The notes: generated from the sequence alone by a model not told the origin. 64,000 nucleotides of DNA from Fusobacteriaceae bacterium (GCA_900764925.1 CAAFPW010000066.1:24821-88820); one strand, 5' to 3'; positions 45,720 through 53,396 are shown, counted from the stretch's first letter. Translations and numbers: made by a program.

Positions 45720-48354
45720 TTTCTCCTTTTTTATTTAAGCTTATTGCATTTTCCAATAAATTAACAACAAACATATTTCCATCTGTCTTATCAAAGTAAC
45801 TTAACTGTATTATCTCTTCAAATTTTTCAAAGTTTTTATCTATTCCAGTATATGTAATTTCTAAATAGTATTTTTTTGGAAGCAATCCACTCACTTCAAA
45901 AATTCCTGTTTCATCAGGAACTGCCATATCTAAAACTTTTCCTGAAATATCCTTTACTTTAATTAAAATTTCTCCAAACATAGCTATTTTTTCATTTAGA
46001 GTTTTATTTAAACTACTATCAACATTAACTATTCCTGTTAATGTAAGTAGAGGTTTTACAGGAATGTATGCTACTAGTGTAGATGAAGTTGTCCCTCTTA
46101 TTTTTATTTTATTATTTCCTAAAACAAACGAAGGTTTTCTTATAGTAGGATTTAAGTCGTGAACAATATGATTTGGTATTCCATATAACATACCTTCTCC
46201 TCTTTTATCAGTCAAAATTTCTTTGCCTCCAACTTTTACTTTTACATTATCTATTCTTGGTTCATTTTCCTCACAAATATTATTGTCATTCAAGTCTATA
46301 AAAGTAATTATTTTTACTCTACAACTATCCAATGTCTCTATTTTTTCTAAAGGATGTTTCAAATCAAATATCTTATCTACTCCTACTTTATGTTTTTGGT
46401 TTCCTAATTTATCAAAATTTCCTTCATAAGTAAACCAATCATTAAGTTTCATATTAAATCTAAAAGTGAAAGCCTCTTTTGTTTTTTCAGAATATCGAGC
46501 CTCAAAGGTATAATCAAATATTCTATTAGTATTTGAAAATAAAGTTAGTCCTACTTCGTAATCTTTACCGTCATTTGTCCAATTATTTTCCAATCTTACA
46601 GAATGATTTCTAAGTCCATTATAATAGATATTCAAATTATATTCTGATTTATCGTTTATATATTTTTCATATTCAGCAGTCCATAATAAAGATTTAAAAC
46701 TTTTTGAATAACCTATCTTATATTTAGAGCTATTTTCTTCAGAGTTATCATAATAATAGGTTTTATCATATTCATATCCCAACTCCAATGATTTAAAAGG
46801 TCTATATTCCACTGTATAATTTTCATTTCTCTTTTCCTCGTAATATTTTTCTTTGAAATCATTTTCAAATTTTAATCTTAATTTATTTATATCTATCTGT
46901 CCTTTAACATGTTTACTGTTTTTATCTTTAGTATTTTTCTTGCTATCCTTATCATATATTTTTGTAAACACTCTTTTATTTTCATAACTCAATACATATG
47001 GATAATTGAAAAAAGTATCATTATATATAGCTTCTAAGCTACCATTTTCAACATATTCATATCTATTATTTAAGTTTTCTATCTCCTTATCATACCCTAG
47101 TCCAAGAGTTAGATTATCAGTCAATCCATAATAAACTTTTGAATTTGCTCTAACCTTTTTACTTTCATCATTTTCTCTTAAATTTATATTGTATTCAAAC
47201 TGTCCCTTATTTTGTTGGTTGTAGTCACTAGTTGTACTTATCTTCTTTAGAATAATATTCCCTGAAGGTTCATAAATTTTTAATGTATACTCTCTATTAC
47301 TTTTTATCTCTGAATTTTTAAACTCTACACTTCCATTTTTTTCATCTTGCACATCAATAGCAAATCCCAAATATAATAACTCTACCCTACTTCCTATTGG
47401 GACGCTTTCTCTTATAATATATGTTTTATCCGATGTAATAATATAACCTTTATCTTTTTTAAAATTTACTCCCCACTCTCTTGCTGCTTCACTACCTACA
47501 CTGTAATTTCCTATTTCTAAAGTATGTTTTTCCCAAATCTCATTATATTTTAAAGTTGTATCTTGAAACTTCTTTTCCTTTAGGTCATAGTTTGCAGTCA
47601 ATTGTCCATATAAGAAAGCTCCTTGATACTCTAAATTCCCCTCCCAATCTTTCTTTTTACTATTATCATCTTTAGAAATTTCGTATGTTTGTAAAAACTG
47701 TGTTCTCAAATACCCTAATTCAAATAATTTAGGAGTATTTGTATATTGTAAGACTTTTTTATTTTTATCTTCCTCTAATTTTTCCTTAGTTCTATCTGTT
47801 CTTATTTTTATCTCCTCAGGAGTAGGAAAATTTAAATACATCCCTACAATATAGTTATTATTATCAATTCTTAAATTGCTTAAAAATATCTCTTTAAATA
47901 AATCTTCATGTAAAAAGAGTTCTCCATCTTTATAAAATATGTCATCCTTTTCTATCTTTTTTATATTTTCTTTATCAACTCTTAATTCATCTTTTGTTAA
48001 TATAATCTCTTTTAAAGTTTCTCCCAAGTATATTTTTAATTCATTCTCATTTGAAAAACTATAATTTTGAAAACTTATACTTTCAAAAAAATTTTTTAAT
48101 GGAAAATATAATTTTCCATTTTTTATAAAAACTTCATAAATTTTTGTCTTGCTCTCTCCATTTATCTTAAGTTCATAAATTCCCTCTATTATTTCTTGAC
48201 CATTTTCTCCTTTTAAAATATTATAATCCTCTTGTGAAATAATATTATTTCGTAATAACTCTTCTAGATCTTCAGAATTAATATCACTTGAATAACAAAA
48301 TATATAATTTACAAAAAAAAGAAAAATGAATAAAAACTTATCTATTTTTTTCAT
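45706..48354 (-). CDS. Usher-like outer-membrane protein
   Basis: 882 aa, the size of fimbrial ushers. Signal peptide (FLFIFLFFVNYIFCYSS). Residues ~50-175: N-terminal beta domain (EVFIKNGKLYFPLKNFFESI). Residues ~200-660: a barrel-like series of amphipathic strands with Tyr/Asn-rich turns, including REWGVNFKKDKGYIITSDKT, RESVPIGSRVELLYLG, and a plug-like segment VEFKNSEIKSNREYTLKIYE that resembles the G-x-F-x-I-x-x-L pattern of ushers. From ~675: FIDLNDNNICEENEPRIDNV, a DxNxNG...xxEP calcium-loop/transthyretin-like module of the type found in CS1/alternate-class ushers, then two beta domains (LTLTGIVNVDSSLNKTL; GIFEVSGLLPKKYYLEITYT). Between two chaperone-like genes and subunit genes. Identification is by pattern and context; divergent. 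Confidence 0.7.
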   Translation of the reverse strand: MKKIDKFLFIFLFFVNYIFCYSSDINSEDLEELLRNNIISQEDYNILKGENGQEIIEGIYELKINGESKTKIYEVFIKNGKLYFPLKNFFESISFQNYSFSNENELKIYLGETLKEIILTKDELRVDKENIKKIEKDDIFYKDGELFLHEDLFKEIFLSNLRIDNNNYIVGMYLNFPTPEEIKIRTDRTKEKLEEDKNKKVLQYTNTPKLFELGYLRTQFLQTYEISKDDNSKKKDWEGNLEYQGAFLYGQLTANYDLKEKKFQDTTLKYNEIWEKHTLEIGNYSVGSEAAREWGVNFKKDKGYIITSDKTYIIRESVPIGSRVELLYLGFAIDVQDEKNGSVEFKNSEIKSNREYTLKIYEPSGNIILKKISTTSDYNQQNKGQFEYNINLRENDESKKVRANSKVYYGLTDNLTLGLGYDKEIENLNNRYEYVENGSLEAIYNDTFFNYPYVLSYENKRVFTKIYDKDSKKNTKDKNSKHVKGQIDINKLRLKFENDFKEKYYEEKRNENYTVEYRPFKSLELGYEYDKTYYYDNSEENSSKYKIGYSKSFKSLLWTAEYEKYINDKSEYNLNIYYNGLRNHSVRLENNWTNDGKDYEVGLTLFSNTNRIFDYTFEARYSEKTKEAFTFRFNMKLNDWFTYEGNFDKLGNQKHKVGVDKIFDLKHPLEKIETLDSCRVKIITFIDLNDNNICEENEPRIDNVKVKVGGKEILTDKRGEGMLYGIPNHIVHDLNPTIRKPSFVLGNNKIKIRGTTSSTLVAYIPVKPLLTLTGIVNVDSSLNKTLNEKIAMFGEILIKVKDISGKVLDMAVPDETGIFEVSGLLPKKYYLEITYTGIDKNFEKFEEIIQLSYFDKTDGNMFVVNLLENAISLNKKGENEIE

Positions 48355-49019
48355 TCAAATCTCCTTATTTTTGTCTCCAAAACAGTATTCTCCTCTTGAT
48401 CTAATACAATAAGCTTTCCTTTTATTTTTTCAGCTGAAAGCTTAACTTCTTTCTCCTCTTTAGAAAATAGTCTAACCATATCTAAATAAACCAACTCTTT
48501 TTCTTTGGAATCTAAATAATATATTTCAAATCGTTGTCTTATCTCCCCAGTATTTTTAAAAGATATTTTTAAATTTTTATCTTCCTTAGAAATATTTGTT
48601 ATTTCGATCTTTGGTTTTAAATCCCCTACATATCCAGCTAACTCTATTTTTAAGTTAGTTAAAATATTTAACTCTTTATTTTTTAAAGGAACTTCAAGTT
48701 CTTTAATACATAAGTTGGTTGTATATTCTCCTTTTTTACTATCATTTGGAGCTGTTATTAGAACTTTAATTTTCTTACTCTCTCCCGGCTTCAATGTAAG
48801 TGTTTTAGGAAAAAACTCCACCCAATCGCTCATATCATATTTTTCATTGTTTTTTTCAATATATATTCTATATTTAGTAATACTCTTACTAGAATTTGAA
48901 AGTGTGTATTCCTTATATCCACCCTCTCCATCTATTCTTTTATCAAAAGTTAATGGAGTAATATTAACATATGCCCATATTTTTATTGATAAAAATAAAA
49001 AAATTAAAATTCTAAACAT
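48351..49019 (-). CDS. PapD-like periplasmic chaperone (second copy)
   Basis: 222 aa with signal peptide (MFRILIFLFLSIKIWA). N-terminal domain begins YVNITPLTFDKRIDGEGGYK and continues EFFPKTLTLKPGESKKIKVL and APNDSKKGEYTTNL: the P-x-x-(F/I)-x-L-x-P-G-x-x-x-x-I-x-V pattern of PapD-like chaperones. The second domain is the EIKGDLKPKIEITNISKED-type beta sandwich (residues ~130-222). It has strong similarity in layout to the first chaperone at 49699. It overlaps the usher-like gene by 4 bp (ATGA) and follows the pilin-like gene behind a long hairpin. Likely to escort subunits through the periplasm. Confidence 0.75.
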   Translation of the reverse strand: MFRILIFLFLSIKIWAYVNITPLTFDKRIDGEGGYKEYTLSNSSKSITKYRIYIEKNNEKYDMSDWVEFFPKTLTLKPGESKKIKVLITAPNDSKKGEYTTNLCIKELEVPLKNKELNILTNLKIELAGYVGDLKPKIEITNISKEDKNLKISFKNTGEIRQRFEIYYLDSKEKELVYLDMVRLFSKEEKEVKLSAEKIKGKLIVLDQEENTVLETKIRRFE

Positions 49020-49037
49020 CTCTATACCTTCCCTTTT

Positions 49038-49077
49038 ATTTAAAATAGGGAGGAATCTCTTCCTCCTTATTTTAAAT
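49038..49077 (-). repeat. Strong intercistronic hairpin after the pilin-like gene
   Basis: 18-bp stem (49038-49055 with 49060-49077, one G-U) and 4-nt loop, directly after the pilin stop. There is no good U-tract (AAATAAAAGGG follows), so it more likely blocks 3' exonucleases and keeps pilin mRNA abundant relative to the usher, as in other fimbrial operons, than terminates fully. Confidence 0.75.
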
Positions 49078-49086
49078 ACATCATTT

Positions 49087-49653
49087 TTAACCTACATTTT
49101 CTACTTTAGCTTCAAATGTTCCTGAACCTATATATAACCCCTCTTTTACAGAAGTACCATTTAAAACTGTTGCCTCTATTATAGATTGTACCTTAGTCTC
49201 TACTTCTTTTTCTGTTCCAGCTAAAATTATTTCTCCATCTCTATATTTTAATTTAGAATTTAACTTTTCATCAGTAGTCATTCCATGCCCAACTAATGAT
49301 AACCCATTTGTCATATTAACTTCTGTTCCAGAAGAATCTTTAGCTTCAAAAGTTACCTTATAAGCACTTCCAAAAGTACTACCATCAGCTTTTTTTAATT
49401 TAACTGTTTTCTCAACTGTTGAATCAGTTACTGCTCCACCTTTCATTAATTTCCCATGGTCAAATATAAGTTTGTCAATTAACTTATTATTCTCATCTAC
49501 CAATACTAACTTTCCTGAAGTTGGTAATACCTCTACTCTTACCTCCATAGGTACTCCAACAGTGGCTGGTAATGAACTTATATCTCCTCCTGGATTACTT
49601 GCTCCAAAAGCTAGTGTTGATAAAATACTTACCCCCAATAACATTTTTTTCAT
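49087..49653 (-). CDS. Major pilin-like secreted subunit
   Basis: 188 aa with a clear signal peptide (MKKMLLGVSILSTLAFGAS). Mature ~170 residues are Gly/Thr/Val/Lys-rich and beta-rich: LPATVGVPMEVRVEVLPTSG, NKLIDKLIFDHGKLMKGGAV, and a final strand ILAGTEKEVETKVQSIIEAT...GTFEAKVENVG. Overall pattern resembles CS1/CblA-like major fimbrial subunits (small, no Cys, C-terminal strand of alternating hydrophobics). Second gene of the operon between two chaperones and followed by a stabilising hairpin, as expected of an abundant major subunit. Good AAGGAGGAAT ribosome binding site, unlike its neighbours' weaker ones. Confidence 0.7.
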   Translation of the reverse strand: MKKMLLGVSILSTLAFGASNPGGDISSLPATVGVPMEVRVEVLPTSGKLVLVDENNKLIDKLIFDHGKLMKGGAVTDSTVEKTVKLKKADGSTFGSAYKVTFEAKDSSGTEVNMTNGLSLVGHGMTTDEKLNSKLKYRDGEIILAGTEKEVETKVQSIIEATVLNGTSVKEGLYIGSGTFEAKVENVG

Positions 49654-49698
49654 TTTTTTAATTCCTCCTTAATTTTTTTAAATTTATTTATTATAATT

Positions 49699-50412
49699 TT
49701 ATATTATAATCTTTATTTTCTGGCAAACAAACACTTGATTGTTATAGTCATAAAAAGATATATATTTAGCTAACTTAGGAATCTCCTCTTCAAGAGTTAG
49801 TTCTCCATTATTTCCTAATCTTCCCTTTGGAATTACAGAGATTATACTTCCTGCTGAATCTAGAAAACATACTCCTAGCTCATATCCTCTACCATTTTTA
49901 TTTTTTAACTTAGCTGTATAATACTTTTTGCTTTTTCCATTTTTTATCACTTTACTAACTATTTTTTCATTACTAATCTCAAATTCATTTCCAACTTCTC
50001 CCACATATGCTTGCATCTCTAAATTAACTGCTGTTTTCATAGAAACCGCTGGAGTAAGCTTTCCATTTTCTCTTTTTTGTAAAAATGGAACAGGTACTCC
50101 CTCACTTCTAAGAACAAATCCATACAATCCCTTTTTTAAAGTAGGAGGAGTTTGGACATAAACTTTTATAACCCCGACACTTTTAGGCTTCACAGTTAAA
50201 ATTTTAGGATAAACACTGACATACTGTGAAATATTATTATCTTTTCCATTATCCAATATTGATATTTTATATCTTTGAACATCTAAAGTTGAGTTTGTGT
50301 ATTGAAACTCTCCATATCCTTCTCCTGTATCTAGCCTTTTATCGAATCCCATAGGACTAAATTCAAAAGCAAAAGAATAAAAACTCAACACTAAAAATAA
50401 TAAAATTTTCAA
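49699..50412 (-). CDS. PapD-like periplasmic chaperone (first gene of the fimbrial locus)
   Basis: 237 aa from TTG 50412 (read as MKILLFLVLSFYSFA), which has GGGAGGAG 5 nt upstream; an ATG at 50427 lies inside that ribosome binding site. Signal peptide to about residue 15, then FEFSPMGFDKRLDTGEGYGE, VYPKILTVKPKSVGVIKVYV, TPPTLKKGLYGFVLRSEGVP, the PapD N-terminal pattern. The second domain contains AYVGEVGNEFEISNEKI and ends IVFVCQKIKIII-like strands. Parallels the chaperone at 48351. First gene after the promoter with LytTR-type repeats. Confidence 0.75.
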   Translation of the reverse strand: MKILLFLVLSFYSFAFEFSPMGFDKRLDTGEGYGEFQYTNSTLDVQRYKISILDNGKDNNISQYVSVYPKILTVKPKSVGVIKVYVQTPPTLKKGLYGFVLRSEGVPVPFLQKRENGKLTPAVSMKTAVNLEMQAYVGEVGNEFEISNEKIVSKVIKNGKSKKYYTAKLKNKNGRGYELGVCFLDSAGSIISVIPKGRLGNNGELTLEEEIPKLAKYISFYDYNNQVFVCQKIKIII

Positions 50413-50434
50413 TTTAACTCCTCCCATAAAAAAA

Positions 50435-50466
50435 AGTGTTTAAAAGCCTTTTGGCTCTCAAACACT
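50435..50466 (-). terminator. Hairpin with U8 tract just before the fimbrial operon
   Basis: AGTGTTT...AGCC-AAAA-GGCT...AAACACT followed by TTTTTTTT and then the ribosome binding site of the first chaperone. It can terminate readthrough from the LytTR gene. As the operon's own predicted start (about 50463-50466) lies at the hairpin's 5' foot, it may also be a 5'-end stability or attenuation element. Confidence 0.65.
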
Positions 50467-50469
50467 AAA

Positions 50470-50475
50470 ATTATA
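50470..50475 (-). promoter_or_regulatory. -10 box of the fimbrial operon promoter
   Basis: TATAAT in GCTATAATTTTAGTG. The matching -35 region (about 50493-50498, ATTTAA) is poor, as expected of an activator-dependent promoter. Confidence 0.6.
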
Positions 50476-50505
50476 GCATCAATATATATTTTTTAAATTT
50501 TTAAT

Positions 50506-50535
50506 ACATTAAAATTCATATATAAAACATTAAAA
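50506..50535. promoter_or_regulatory. Two direct repeats, candidate LytTR-domain operator
   Basis: ACATTAAAA at 50506-50514 and 50527-50535 on the plus strand: identical 9-mers, 12 bp apart (21-bp period). AgrA and related LytTR regulators bind two such 9-bp direct repeats with 12-13-bp spacing, and the AgrA site itself (ACAGTTAAG-like) is similar. They sit at about -43 to -72 relative to the predicted start, just upstream of the poor -35. Confidence 0.65.
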
Positions 50536-50578
50536 ATTATCTTTTTCGACATCAAAACGACAAATAATTACATTTATT

Positions 50579-51373
50579 TTAAAATTCTATATTTTTTTTA
50601 CTTTGTATTTCATTCCACTTATTTTCAAGTTCTTTTAATTTTATTTTACTTATATACAATGCCTGTTCATTTCTAAATAAAATATACTCTTCTTTAAAAT
50701 CTAATATTTTTATAGCTTCTAAATTAATTATGGTACCTCTATCTATCTTATAAAAATATTTCATATCTTTTAATTTTTCTTCAACTTCTGAAAAGTTTCT
50801 CTTCAACTCAAACTCTTCTAAATTATTTAAATGAAAAATTGTTTTTCTTGTCGTACTTGAATAATTTATATAATCTATATCTTTTATATTAAAAAATCCT
50901 TTTTTTGATTTTCCAGGTAAAGATATATTTATCTCCTTATTTTTTTCTATTTTTAATATCCACTCTATTGGAAGAATTTCATCTTTTTTCTGTGTTATTT
51001 CTGCAATTGAATTATGCATATTTATTATTTTCCACATTCCATTTTCATTAAAAAAAACTGTTGTCAATCTTGTTGTGATTCTTCTTTCCTTTTCCCGAAA
51101 ATAAATAAATGTTACTTCACAATAAGAAGAAATTGTATTTTCTAAATAATCTTCTACATAATCATTTAAGTAAAAACTTATTCTTCCTTTTAAATTTTTA
51201 GTTTGATTTCTCATACTCTCTAAAAACTCATTCTTATTTCTTGCTACCTCAAACTGACTAGTTCCTACACTTTTAAATTTTTCAGAAAATAAGTCTTCAA
51301 GTTGACTTATATCATTCAATATTAAATAATTGTAAAAAAATTTTTTAAGTATTCGCTCTCCTACTTTTGACAT
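50579..51373 (-). CDS. SnoaL-like/LytTR fusion transcriptional regulator
   Basis: 264 aa. N-terminal ~115 residues form an NTF2/SnoaL-like alpha-beta cone (EDLFSEKFKSVGTSQFEVAR, FLNDYVEDYLENTISSYCEV, FFNENGMWKIINMHNSIAEI). Residues ~160-260 are a LytTR DNA-binding domain: FNIKDIDYINYSSTTRKTIF, MKYFYKIDRGTIINLEAIKI, LYISKIKLKELENKW, with the conserved R-x-x-x-I-N-x-x-x-I core. No receiver domain and no signal sequence, so it is not a classical two-component regulator; the N-terminal pocket might bind a small ligand. Own promoter upstream; adjacent to and upstream of the fimbrial operon, whose promoter has suitable repeats. Likely its activator. Confidence 0.8.
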   Translation of the reverse strand: MSKVGERILKKFFYNYLILNDISQLEDLFSEKFKSVGTSQFEVARNKNEFLESMRNQTKNLKGRISFYLNDYVEDYLENTISSYCEVTFIYFREKERRITTRLTTVFFNENGMWKIINMHNSIAEITQKKDEILPIEWILKIEKNKEINISLPGKSKKGFFNIKDIDYINYSSTTRKTIFHLNNLEEFELKRNFSEVEEKLKDMKYFYKIDRGTIINLEAIKILDFKEEYILFRNEQALYISKIKLKELENKWNEIQSKKNIEF

Positions 51374-51432
51374 TTAACCTCTCCTTTACAATACTATCCT
51401 ATATATACTAACACTAAATACCACACAGCATA

Positions 51433-51461
51433 ATTATACATAGTTAATAATTCAAAGTCAA
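51433..51461 (-). promoter_or_regulatory. Sigma70 promoter of the LytTR regulator
   Basis: TTGACT (51461-51456), 17-bp spacer, TATAAT (51438-51433), minus strand; start near 51426, about 52 nt before the ATG. Confidence 0.8.
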
Positions 51462-51543
51462 CTAAAAAAATCATATACGGTAAATGTCTATTTATTTAAT
51501 ATTATTTATAATTTTTTTCTTTTTCTAACTAGTATCAATAAAA

Positions 51544-51573
51544 AAGGTGTCAATGATTTCTCATCAACACCTT
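51544..51573 (-). terminator. Intrinsic terminator of the DDAH-type gene
   Basis: AAGGTGTTGATGA-GAAA-TCATTGACACCTT, 13 bp with two G-U pairs and a GAAA loop, followed by TTTTATTG. It lies five bases after the stop of the DDAH-like gene. Confidence 0.9.
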
Positions 51574-51578
51574 AACTA

Positions 51579-52349
51579 CTAAAATCTCAAAGACAGACAG
51601 CTAAGTCCTCCATCAATTTTTCTATATTCAGAAGTATCAGTACATACTACCTTAAACCCAGCATCCTCAATCAATTTTTTAACCTTTGGATAACCAGTAG
51701 GAACAATTACAGTTCCATTTACCCAGATACAGTTTGCAGCATAAGCTTCATCTTCTGGAATAACTATCTTCTTATAATCTTTAAAATCCTCTTTCTCAAT
51801 AAACTCTCCAGAAACAAGAAGAGTATTATTCTCTATATAGTTTACTCCTGTTTTTAGATGTAGTACCTCTTCTAATTTTACCTCACTTCCAGAAAGTCCA
51901 TACTTCTCTAGAATCTCTATAAACTGTTTTATTCCCTCTTCATTTGTTCTAGCAGATTTTCCCACATAGAAGTGATCTCCTACCATCATTACATCTCCAC
52001 CATCTAAAGTTCCTGGTGCTTTTATATACTCTATCTTATCCTCTGCATAATATTTTTTTATAGGTTCAACTATATACTCTTTCTCTCTGTTTCTTGTAAT
52101 TGCTCCTGGATTAGTTATGATAGCACATTTTTTAGTTAATACAGCTACATCCTCTACAAAGCATGAATCTGGAAATTCATCTAGTGCTTCTAAAACTTCT
52201 ACCTCTACTCCACACTTTTTAAGAGTTTCTATATACCCCTTATGTTGCTCCAAAGCTCTCTCATAATCTGGTTTTCCTAGCTCTGGTGCTGATGTTATAC
52301 CATCACATATTGATTTACTTGGTGTTCTCACTATTACATTTTTAAACAT
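51579..52349 (-). CDS. Dimethylarginine dimethylaminohydrolase-like (DDAH) amidinotransferase-family enzyme
   Basis: 256 aa, the DDAH length. Guanidino-group hydrolase: NG-methylated arginines to citrulline plus methylamines, or related guanidino substrates. Motifs: FPDSCFVEDVAVLTKKCAII (substrate-binding Asp/Glu), GTLDGGDVMMVGDHFYVGKS, EVLHLKTGVNYI (catalytic His, ~residue 162) and the C-terminal nucleophile Cys251 in GGLSCLSLRF. Too short for arginine deiminase (about 400 aa). It is the last gene of a two-gene unit with an arginine-type binding lipoprotein, supporting an arginine-like substrate. Cytoplasmic. DDAH versus other guanidino hydrolases cannot be resolved. Confidence 0.85.
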   Translation of the reverse strand: MFKNVIVRTPSKSICDGITSAPELGKPDYERALEQHKGYIETLKKCGVEVEVLEALDEFPDSCFVEDVAVLTKKCAIITNPGAITRNREKEYIVEPIKKYYAEDKIEYIKAPGTLDGGDVMMVGDHFYVGKSARTNEEGIKQFIEILEKYGLSGSEVKLEEVLHLKTGVNYIENNTLLVSGEFIEKEDFKDYKKIVIPEDEAYAANCIWVNGTVIVPTGYPKVKKLIEDAGFKVVCTDTSEYRKIDGGLSCLSLRF

Positions 52350-52374
52350 ATTTTTCCCTCCACTATTTTATATA

Positions 52375-53115
52375 TTAAATTCCATACTTATCTTGTAATT
52401 TTTCTAAAGTTCCATCTGCCTCTAATTCTTTTAATGCTTTATTAAAACTCTCTTGTAGAGCTATATCATCTTTATTAAAAGCTACTGAGCACTCTTCTCC
52501 CTCTCCATAACCAAATATCTCTAGTTCTGGATTATTTCTTACATACTCACTAGCTACTGCTTCCCCAACTAATATACAGTCTACTTTTTGACTTTTTAGT
52601 GCTAGTAGTGTCCCTGCAGTTGATGAGAATGGTGTTACTTCAGCTCCCTCTATACTTCTTGCAGTAGTCTCATAACTAGTTCCCAAGTCAACTCCAAAAC
52701 TTTTACCTTCTAACTCCTCCATTGTTATTGGATTATTTTTATTCATAATGTAAGCTGTCTTTGATTGATAATATGGTATAGAGAAATTAACAACCTTTTC
52801 TCTCTCTGGAGTTGAACTTATCCCAGCAATTACTATATCTATCTTTTTAAACTGTAAAGCAGATATCAATCCATCAAAGTTCATATCCTTCCACTCATAT
52901 TTTATCCCTATCTTTTTAGCCACAGCATCAATGACATCTACATCATAACCTACTATCTCTCCATTTTCCCAAGATTCAAATGGTGGATATTCCACAGTAG
53001 TTCCTACTTTATATACACGACCTGTATCTAAAACTTCCTGTTTTTCACCTCCACTACAAGCTCCTAGCATAAGAGTTAATGCTCCTATGGCTAAAAATTT
53101 TAGACTTCCTTTCAT
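52375..53115 (-). CDS. Arginine/polar amino acid ABC transporter substrate-binding lipoprotein
   Basis: 246 aa with lipoprotein signal peptide and lipobox LMLGACSGG (Cys20), so tethered to a membrane. SBP_bac_3 fold: YKVGTTVEYPPFESWENGEI, YDVDVIDAVAKKIGIKYEWK, MNFDGLISALQFKKIDIVIA-G, PEREKVVNFSIPYYQ. These are typical of ArtJ/HisJ/FliY-type binders of basic or polar amino acids. No permease or ATPase gene is adjacent, so it must use a transporter encoded elsewhere. Transcribed with the DDAH-like gene downstream and preceded by an Arg/Leu-containing leader peptide and terminator. Confidence 0.88.
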   Translation of the reverse strand: MKGSLKFLAIGALTLMLGACSGGEKQEVLDTGRVYKVGTTVEYPPFESWENGEIVGYDVDVIDAVAKKIGIKYEWKDMNFDGLISALQFKKIDIVIAGISSTPEREKVVNFSIPYYQSKTAYIMNKNNPITMEELEGKSFGVDLGTSYETTARSIEGAEVTPFSSTAGTLLALKSQKVDCILVGEAVASEYVRNNPELEIFGYGEGEECSVAFNKDDIALQESFNKALKELEADGTLEKLQDKYGI

Positions 53116-53141
53116 AAAATACCCCCTCGATGTAATAAAAA

Positions 53142-53170
53142 AACAGACCTACTTTCAATGTAAGTCTGTT
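53142..53170 (-). terminator. Leader terminator (attenuator) of the binding-lipoprotein gene
   Basis: AACAGACTTAC / GTAGGTCTGTT, 11-bp stem (one U-G), 7-nt loop, then TTTTTTTATT; it ends about 18 nt before the ATG of the lipoprotein gene. Upstream AATGTGTCTG (53262-53253) can pair with CAGACTTACATT of the 5' arm and loop (10 bp, 2-nt bulge), a possible antiterminator. Confidence 0.75.
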
Positions 53171-53214
53171 CAAAAAAATTATATACAAATTAATAGAAAA
53201 TTAGTATAACAAAA

Positions 53215-53319
53215 TTATACCCTATTCTCCTCTTTTGAAATAGTAAAATTTTCAGACACATTAAAAGTTAATAAATATCTATTTGTTAAATATTTCCTTA
53301 ACTTCATTGTCCTTAGCAT
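53215..53319 (-). CDS. Leader peptide of the arginine-type binding protein operon
   Basis: 34 aa (MLRTMKLRKYLTNRYLLTFN, ending KEENRV), ATG at 53319 preceded by AAGGAGGTAGTAGA, the best ribosome binding site in the area. Contains 4 Arg and 5 Leu, with Arg at 3, 8, 14 and 33. It lies between a promoter (TTGACA at 53378-53373, -10 at about 53354-53349) and the leader terminator, and its codons ~20-23 overlap the antiterminator segment. A ribosome stalled in the first half would free that segment. Arginine sensing is suggested by the product downstream but the Arg codons are not a tight run. It may instead be an ordinary small protein. Confidence 0.5.
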   Translation of the reverse strand: MLRTMKLRKYLTNRYLLTFNVSENFTISKEENRV

Positions 53320-53348
53320 TCTACTACCTCCTTACTGTTGTTGAATTA

Positions 53349-53378
53349 ATATTATCACAATCCTACCCAAACTGTCAA
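53349..53378 (-). promoter_or_regulatory. Sigma70 promoter of the leader/binding-lipoprotein/DDAH unit
   Basis: TTGACA (53378-53373), 18-bp spacer, TAATAT (53354-53349), with an overlapping TGT-GATAAT alternative. Confidence 0.7.
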
Positions 53379-53396
53379 TATTTTTTTAAATTATCT

